Assembly (NCBI RefSeq): GCF_964199755.1
Contig: NC_133901.1
Location: 44,981,418-45,045,417, forward strand
Origin: Larus michahellis
Taxonomy: Eukaryota; Chordata; Aves; Charadriiformes; Laridae
Direction: 5' to 3'
Length of the DNA stretch: 64,000 nucleotides
The notes below the pieces were generated by a model. It was given only the letters and a program-made list of their open reading frames with translations, was not told the origin of the DNA and ran no database searches. The number at the start of each line of letters is the position of its first letter. The stretch's first letter is position 1. A program made the position numbers and the translations under genes. Of this stretch, positions 12,901-21,900 are shown in pieces.

Positions 12901-15900
12901 TTGATTGAATACAAGGAGTAAGAGTAGTACAAAACTAGTAATCAGACTCCCCATTGCTGGACAAGATCCCTGGTCTCACAATAGCCTCTTAAATCAGTAG
13001 AATACCAAAATTGTAGTAGTGAAGATATCCCGTGGAGAAATGGCAAGTGTCACCAGTATTCCACCACACATATAGTGGAAAAATAAAGCAGCATTGAGGA
13101 AGAAATTGACTGGAGAACATGTGGGTTTGAATTTGACAGTGACTGTCTGTAAAAAGTGCTCTCAAGCTAAGCTTTACTAGAGGATGTCTCAGCATCAGTT
13201 CACAGGTGGCTGATCCCCACTTATCTCTAGAGAGCTGAAGGCTGTAAAAAACAATGCAAAAGCTACAGTCTCAATCTTATCAAGACATGAGAACAGTCAC
13301 AGCAAAGACTCCCTCAATTCTCAATCTGCATGATTAATTTCTATCATTGTGCTTCTTATCTCTCTCACCTGCTTCGTTTTGCCTCTTTCTTCAGATGGCA
13401 ACTGTGTACGAATGGTACAAGTGGGAGTCATACATCAGCTTCTGGATCTTTTGGAGAAACACGTAGAGAGTGGGGACGTCTCTGTTCAACATGCTGCACT
13501 CAGTGCACTTCGAAACCTCGCTATACCAGGTACAGAGTTTGAAGACGATTGACTTACTGTGATTCTTTGTAAAGATGGGTGATTTAATGGAGATCTATGC
13601 AGCTCTAAGTCACCAGTTCCTTGTATTCTGAGGGGCAATTGACCTTTTTTTTCCTCCTGCAGAGACATATATATTTGAATAATTCATCAGGACTTCTAAT
13701 CTACATAAAAGGTCTAAATATAATAAAGTGTGATCTCATTGCCAGCTGCTGGAATGTTTTCATATTAACAGCATACAGCAGTTCAAGACAAAAACACAGA
13801 ACAGAGTTTTAAGCTTAAAATACACAGTATGTGGTGGAGTTATCACATCACAGCTGGTAGGGATTTCATAAATCTGTTCCTCTTCTATAAAGCCAATATT
13901 CATTGCAAATTCAGCCTTTGCAACACACTTAAGAGCTACAACACTTAAAAGGGGCATACAAGGAAGATGGGGACAGACTTTTTAGAAGGCCCTGTTGCAA
14001 TAGGACAAGGGGTAATGGTTTTAAACTAAAAGAGGGTAGGATTTAGACTAGATAGAAGGAAGACATTTTTTGCAATGAGGGTGGTGAAACACCGGAACAG
14101 ATTGCCCAGAGAGGTGGTAGATGCCGCATTCCTGGAAACATTCAAGGTCAGGTTGGACGGGGCTCTGAGCAACCTGATCTAGTGGAAGGTGTCCCTGCCC
14201 ATTGCAGGAGGTTGGACTAGACAGCCTTTAAAGGTCCCTTCCAAGCCAACCTATTCTATAATTCTACTCGTGATCTTTTGTTAATACGTTTCAGAAAATT
14301 GCACTGCTTCTCATCTCAAATTTACTGCTTCCATGTGAAAGTGCATTTCAGGCCAAAAACGCTTTGCTAGAGACTCAACACTACAGCACCCTGCAACACG
14401 GTCCTTACACTGCTATACAGTACTCCAGAGAAGAGCACGACACCAACATTACTTTCTGAAAATAAAAGAACTCGAAGTTGTCTGCCAATTTTATTATGTA
14501 AGCTAGCAAGTATGCTTGGCTTAACAGTTTTATACATATCGTTGCTTTGAACAAGTGAGAGCCCAGAATATACTAGTTGCTACTTAGCCTCCACTACTTC
14601 CTTTTAAAGCCTGATACTCCCTCATTTCTTCTTGCAGATAGCTCTCTTCAGAACTTCACCTATTTCCTTCAACTTAGTTTTGATATGCTTGCAAGTAATT
14701 TATTTATAGTTTGACTTACAGTATTATCATGCTCTCTGGATCATAATAGCCAGCCATGTCTGTCTATTCACTATTTTAATAAACATTTCACATCATAAGA
14801 CCCTCACTGCTTCTAGGTATATTTTATTTCTCTGTGAAGAGATTTTCCACCACCATCCACATCAGCAGAGGCTGTGAAAATTGCTTTTTGGTACTAATAG
14901 AACATGTAATATTTCAACCATTCATGCCAGCTACCTTACATCAGTTACAGCCTAACAGAGATATTAGAAGATGATCACAGAATCATGAAAAATCATGGAC
15001 AGCCAACCCGCTGAAATTAGGAGAGTAACTTACTAGGCAAAACGTAACTATCTTTATTAGAATGAAAAGGTGGATTTTTTCTATAAGCCTAGGAGCGTAC
15101 CATGCTTAGTTCTCATTAACTTCACTCCTGCAATATGTACAATAGGATTTAATGATTGCAACCAGCAAAGATACCAACTAATCTCATTTGAAAGATAGCA
15201 GTTTTGACGTAGTTTCCCTTGACAAGAAGCAGAGGTGATCACATTCTAAGTCACAACAGAACCCCTTCCTCAATGAATACCAAGGCCCACTTTTTGCAAT
15301 GCCAAGCCCAGGCATACCTTGGGAGTGCCTTAACAAAGCAATAAACATCCTGATCTTGCAAAGATTATAGGATCTAAAACTCCAGAAAAACATGGCTGCA
15401 ATGTCCAACTTCACCCCTATATCACTGCCTGCTACGCATAGCACCAGCAGATCTTAGTGTTCTTTACAGCTGTACTTTAAAAGGCTCAACTCTGAATTAT
15501 AAAATATCCATGTATCAATACAGTGTATTTTGGTTATCTGTCCTGCTCTAGTCTATTACAAACTATTTTAGATCTTTCTAAGTGCGTAGGCAATACATAG
15601 CACTTTAAATTCTATTCCTACACTGTGCTTTTCCTCATCAATTCATAAAAATATCAGAATATGGAAGCTGTAAGGCATTCCCTCATAATAATACATTACT
15701 TCCAGAAATACAAACTGTATCACTTTCAACAATACAGTCTGATACCTGGGGGAAAAAAAAAAAAGAATGAGTGCAAATCCAAATCATAAAATAAAAATTA
15801 ATTAAATATAGGCCAACACTTGCAAATGGGCACAGGGGAAGTCTTCAAATAAAGCAGTGATCTTAAAAGAGAACAGGTGGTTATAAAAGAATTTGAAAAA

Positions 15901-18900
15901 AGTTTTATTATGCTTTAGCGAATGGAATCTGTCTATGCCACTGAAAAACAAGGACATTAAGAGCAAGCTACTTAAGTGTCTGCTTCTCAATTTGCCCAAC
16001 AGAGGAAGAAATAGAACAGGTTTCTCCCTATTTCACTGTCCCGTCACATCCCACTGCCTCAAAAAAAGGTATGCAGAAGATGGGAAGAAAATTGCTCTGG
16101 AGAAAGCAACTTTTTGTAGCACAGTCAAGCAGCATTAGGACTCTTTCCAAGCCAAGAGACAAGCTTCTGATTGTTACCAGGGATTACTGCACTAACGACT
16201 GGAGCAGAGGTGCAAGAATTAGAAGAGGAATGCATAGAAACAAAGGCATGAACAAGAGGGGATTAAGTGAGCTCAAATACAAAAAGAAAATTAATTCTCA
16301 AGAAATACGGTTATGTAAGTCACTTCTGCCACCTAGTTCAGTTAAGACCAGCAAGCATAGGAAAGGCTTGCTCATGTGAGTGGGTGGGTGGATGGATAAT
16401 CTATTACAACTAGAAAAAGGAAGAGAAACAACAATGCTGTGTTTATCCTTTTTTTATGTAATTCATTACAGGCAAGGCTGAGATCAAAAGTAATCAAAAT
16501 CATAACAACACTTCATAGGAAGTTTTTAGCTCAAAAGATAAGTTTAAACAGTTGGGTAATCCTCACTTCATTTCAGAGTGCTCTAACAAGTTGTATCTTT
16601 TGCTAAGAGCAATATAGAGCATAAAATTCAGAACAAGTTATGTCATATCTATATTTTCAGATGTTTGTCTAGTTACTGAGCTCCACATGAACACCTTTTT
16701 TTCCTATTTTCTAGTTGTTAACAAGGTTCAAATGCTGGAGGAAGGTGTGGCAGATCGGATTCAGGCACTTCTAAGGTCAGAGATGCCTCCTGTGCAGTTT
16801 AAACTTCTTGGAACACTACGGATGTTAACAGATGGTCAAGGTAGGGAATTACTAATGTTTACTGATGACAACTATGCACCCCCCTCATCCCCTCCCCCCG
16901 CAAGAAAACGGATCTGCAAAGAGACTACAGACTAAGTGTTTTGCTAACCTAATTCCACTCAATCTGGAGAGGTTCCAACAGAGATGATGGCCAGAGGCTG
17001 CAAGCCTTCCATACTGACCCAGCCAGCCTCAGAGGTAGATGAGAAAGAAAGCAAAAGGAAGAATCTGAGAGCAGTCAGTGAGAAAAGGCAAAGGCCTAAA
17101 AGGAAGATGTTTTCCACCAGAGATATATCAACAAGGCATGAGCATGATGGAAAAGAGTTAGGCTAAGGATTTACAGTGCTAAAAATCACAGGAAAGCAAA
17201 TTAATAGAAGAACTGGAGAGTATAAAAGGATCAAAGGGAGCTGGGGTGGAGAGAGGCAGGAGAAATGAGTTCCTGTCAGGCACCCCAGTCTCTCTCTACA
17301 TGTTGCCACATTTACCTTGCTGGTATGGCTCAAATGTTGAATTTACTTCACATGTTGAAATATGGGATTGCACTTCATTCAGTTTTACAGAGGTGGATAT
17401 ACAAAGGCAACAATATCACTCTGTGCATGCGATTGCATTTTGAGAAACAAGCAAAATGTCCGAATCACGTTAAGATCTGCTATAATATCTGAATTTATCC
17501 TTGGACTTATCTAGCTTCTTACCAGAGTATAAAACAAAACAAGTGTTGTGGGGTTCATTTTTTTTAAATGATAAGTGTTCTAAATCTTTCATAACACTAG
17601 AGCAGCTGCTCTAGAGCACTAATCATTACAGACCACCATGATGTGCAATAACAATAAGAAATAGGTCAAAAACAGAATAATAAAAAAGTTATTACCATTT
17701 TGTGATGGGAACTGACAGCTGGTGTGGAACAATTACAAATCACAAATTCATTAGTTATATGGAAGGGAAAAAAACCCATACTCTCCTACACTCCATGCTG
17801 TAATCATTTACACCACTGCAGACACCCCCTTGATACGACAGCTGCTTGCATCATTCTTCAAATGAATATGCATGATATAAAATTTAGATCTAGCACTCAT
17901 ATTAATTTGCACTGATTCCAGTCCAGGAAAAAGCTGCTTTCACTTATATTTCACCATGGCAGGAAATGGACGTTGAAAGATATACAGAAACTTAGCCTCT
18001 TTTTCCTCTCAGGCTTTGAAGGAAGTTATTAGAAGGTCATTTAGCTGAAGTTATACCTAAATTGTGAGGGGGGAGACCACTTAGCTTTTAAAATTGAGAC
18101 ATAATAACACAGATCTAAGTTATCAAACACTAAATCACGTATTTTTTTTACTTTTTTTTTTTTTTACTCAATACTATTTACCAGCCCTAGTATGAAGCCA
18201 GAATTTGGCACAAAATGCTACAACTTCTGCATCTGAAACAATACAGATATGAAAGTGTAGAGTAGAAAAAGTTGTAAAAGATTATTCAATGTTTACCCAT
18301 TCCTTCCTGTAAGCACACAATTCTCCCACCTTTAATTACTTTTTATCCTGTTTACCCATGAGCTAACGTTACCATTAATTAACTCAGCCTGAAACTCTTA
18401 GAATACAGGTCTAGTAAGAAGTCCACACTAAATAAGTTCATTGCATTATCTAGTATAAAATCATTACTCTGACAATCACTGGGCATGCTGAGGCCTACAG
18501 ACTAGGAATAGGTAGGTTTCTTTCTACCTATAGAACACTGCAGTCAGATCTGTCAGCTTCATTACACTAAAGTGATGTTAACATTAACTCCTGGTTTTTC
18601 CACTGTTGTGCTTCAGAGGAGCAGAAGAATTTGTGCACTTCAACAGCCAAAGGACTTTCAGCTCAACTGAAAGTTCAGTCACACACACAATTTATTCAAA
18701 TTTGGCATTTTGTAAATTAAAAGGTCCTCCTGTTCCTTTTAAGAATAACTAAATGGTTTTATCTCAAAGAGCTCTATTGCTGATAGATATCAGGAAGCCC
18801 CTGTCAAATTGGGTCCACACACCTTTGAACAACCCTCTTCAACTGGTTCCATTCACCACCCTCTTACAGCTTTCGGTACTAAACTGGATTACCATGATCT

Positions 18901-21900
18901 CCTCAGACTAACATGTAACATCTGACCTAGAAACAAAAGCCTTTCTGTTATGGGAGGTAATACGCACGTGGTTGTGCAATGATAAGTAACTCTTATCTCA
19001 AAACAAACATGTTCAACTAGGCTAGAAGCTCCCAGATTCCTTTTGGTATTTTTACATGTGGATTATTCCTTAGTGTACTAGACAAAGAAAAAAAAGGAAG
19101 AGTCTGTCCTTGCCCAAAATAGAAAGAGTATAGGTTGACTTACAGTTCCTGTAAAATATCCAGAGTAATCACGTGGTTTATTGACACAGACCTTCTGGTG
19201 CACGGTCTATTTGACACTTACCAGAATACCTCTAAACAAATGCAATGCACAGAAAAGGACAGTTAAAGAAACAGGAGCAGGGTAGTGCCCCTATAAGCCA
19301 AACCTATCCCTTCCCTTCCAGATGTTCTTCCTCAAGTCTTTGCTTCAGCAAAGCTCCAAGAGAAAAACTTCTCAGTATCTTAAAACCATGCAGACTTTTC
19401 CCCACATTATTCCCCTTTCTGAATTTGCTTCCAAAGGAACAGGGATCTGCCTGGTTCCCTTCTTTCACGTCTGGAATTATTTTAAAAGACTGGAAAAGCA
19501 GAAAAAGATTGGAAAAAGCCCACAGACCCTTTATAGCCCTTCTTAGGCAAAGTACACTTCCCACATCTTTCCTTCTTCAGAACACGCAATATGAATTTCA
19601 TGCTTATCTGCTCTGGTCCAGCATCGAGGGGTGGGGGGCAGGCATGGGACAGGACTCAAGATGACCAAAATGACATCAACAAGAAAACCTCTTAATTACA
19701 AATAACTACAAGAGACTCCTAAATTTGAATTAAATCTTATAACCACAGTATATTTTTGCAAACAGAATAACTCTACACCAAAAGTGAGCATCTGTCCTGT
19801 GACTATGTTCTGTGACCTCTTGCCTCTCAGTTGCTACATCTGGTGCCCAGTTGGAAGTGCTGTGCATTTATATCCTCAGTTCATGATCAACTGGAACATG
19901 TGGAAACAGCAGTTTAGCAGCTAATAAAACACCTCTGTGCTCAAAGCCAAAAGGGTGAGCACTCAATTCCTACAAAAAGACAGCTTAAGTTGTGCACGTT
20001 ACTACTTCGTCTTTCTCCTGGCACCCTTCACTTACAAGAAAATTCCAGTTGAACCAAAATGTAGAGTTTTGAAGACTTAAGTATTGAACAGAATCAACTA
20101 ACAAATTACTGAAGCAGTATATACCAGGATGTTCTCAGGGTAGAACCCCTGTTTAACACACTTGGTTAAAATTGAGCATTTCACAATTCTCAGCACCCTT
20201 ATATCTGCATTTTTCCTTTGCTTAGGAAATCACTTTTGACCCACAGCACTTCGAAGATGTGTTATTAAACTGCAGCTAGATTCATGTGGAATCACGTGTT
20301 TGACTGATGCAGTATTGAGAGAGCATGAGTAAAGTTCCTTTTGCTGCTGAACTTCTAAGAGCTTTGGGAGTAGTCTCCCTTAGTGGCAACAAGCCTTAAA
20401 CCACAGTATATCATTATAGTTCTACTTAGGAAGAGTTATCTAGTGATGTTTTTTCCAAATGTCAACCACACGGATTAATATTTTTAGCAAATATTGAGAT
20501 AGGGTTCCTGAAACACAGGGGAAGGCAAATTAAAAGGCTCCTCCAAACTGGGGGAAGTTTTGATGATGCCTAAGATACACAGTTGAGCATATAAATTCTT
20601 AAGAATTGAGTCACGCAGTTACAGATACACTGCAATTCTGTACTAAGGCTTGGCTTCCCGCATGCTACCAACCGTAATTATCACCATTACTGAGAGCACT
20701 GAAACAGCAAGAACAGTCTCTGAAGAGCCCATAATTACACTTGTGCAGGGCTCCAAGAGCAAGTGCAAGAAAACAAATGGGAAAGGGACAGCCCTCATGA
20801 AGATTTCAGTATAGCAACAGAATATTTGCTTTCAAAGATATGACGCTGCTCATTTTAAGCGTTGCTTCAACAGTCTCTTATAAATGACAGGTCTATGGGA
20901 ACAGCTTACTTTGTTCTTTACCTCCGAGAGTTGCCCTAACACAACTAGCATTCCTCAGGTAAAGACTTCCAAGATCCCTTAAAAGCCCATTACTTTCGTT
21001 ACAGCTCTTCAAGAGCAATGAGCTCAGTCCTGTGGTCCTGGCTACTTCTACATACACATTTATGTGACAGAAAGACTGAGAAGTCTGCTCTTGAATGTCT
21101 CCTGATGATGCTTTTTCTCCTCAGCTGATGCGGCTGAAATCTTGGGCCAAGACCCCATGCTGCTCAACAGGCTTGTGCAGTGGTGCAATGCTAACGACCA
21201 CACCGGCGTTTGTGGAGAGGCGAATCGGCTGCTAGCATCAATCCTGCGTCACAACAGATCCCAAGTATGAGAGCTATTGGTCTGATATTGTTCTACTTTA
21301 TCCTTCTCAAATATTTTTAAAGCTTGTTGATATAGTTAGGGGTTAAGTGTTAAACAGCACATACAGCTTTATAATGACAAACATGAAAGTTCACAGTAAA
21401 ATCCCCTCTAGTCTGCCTCAATACCACTAATGGGAAGGTGAGCAGGAAAGCAGTGCTCTCTATAGCCACAGATACTGTACAGAAACAAGCAACATGGTTA
21501 CTTACTGTCACTTGTCAACTTCTACCCTGCTTAAATAAGGTTTGACAAATGGTAAGTAGGTAAAGCTTTTCTATTTCCATAAATATTAGTTTCAGTTTTC
21601 AAATTAAAATGTCAAAGATAACCCAGACCTGTCCTGAACATCAGTCCTCCAGAAGCTCCAAAGAGCCCACTTATCTACCTTGTGATGTATGAATCTGGCA
21701 TGATCTGTATCTGCTGGCATATTACGACTGGCTTCTGTTTCTTGTAAATCTTGCTGTTGTAACACAGGCATCCCAACCGTGCTTTACTTTGAGGTAGTGA
21801 TAAAAAAAGTAGATAATATCTGCACATGCTTTGATAAAGTAAAATCAATCTTTGCTAGTTTGAGGGCTTGAAATGAAAAATTGGAATAAGGTGAAATTAA

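Noticed and set aside
19245-19664. 139-residue plus-strand open frame
   Set aside because: Longest frame in the window, but compositionally like translated intron, with an overlapping frame of similar length on the other strand and no recognisable domain.
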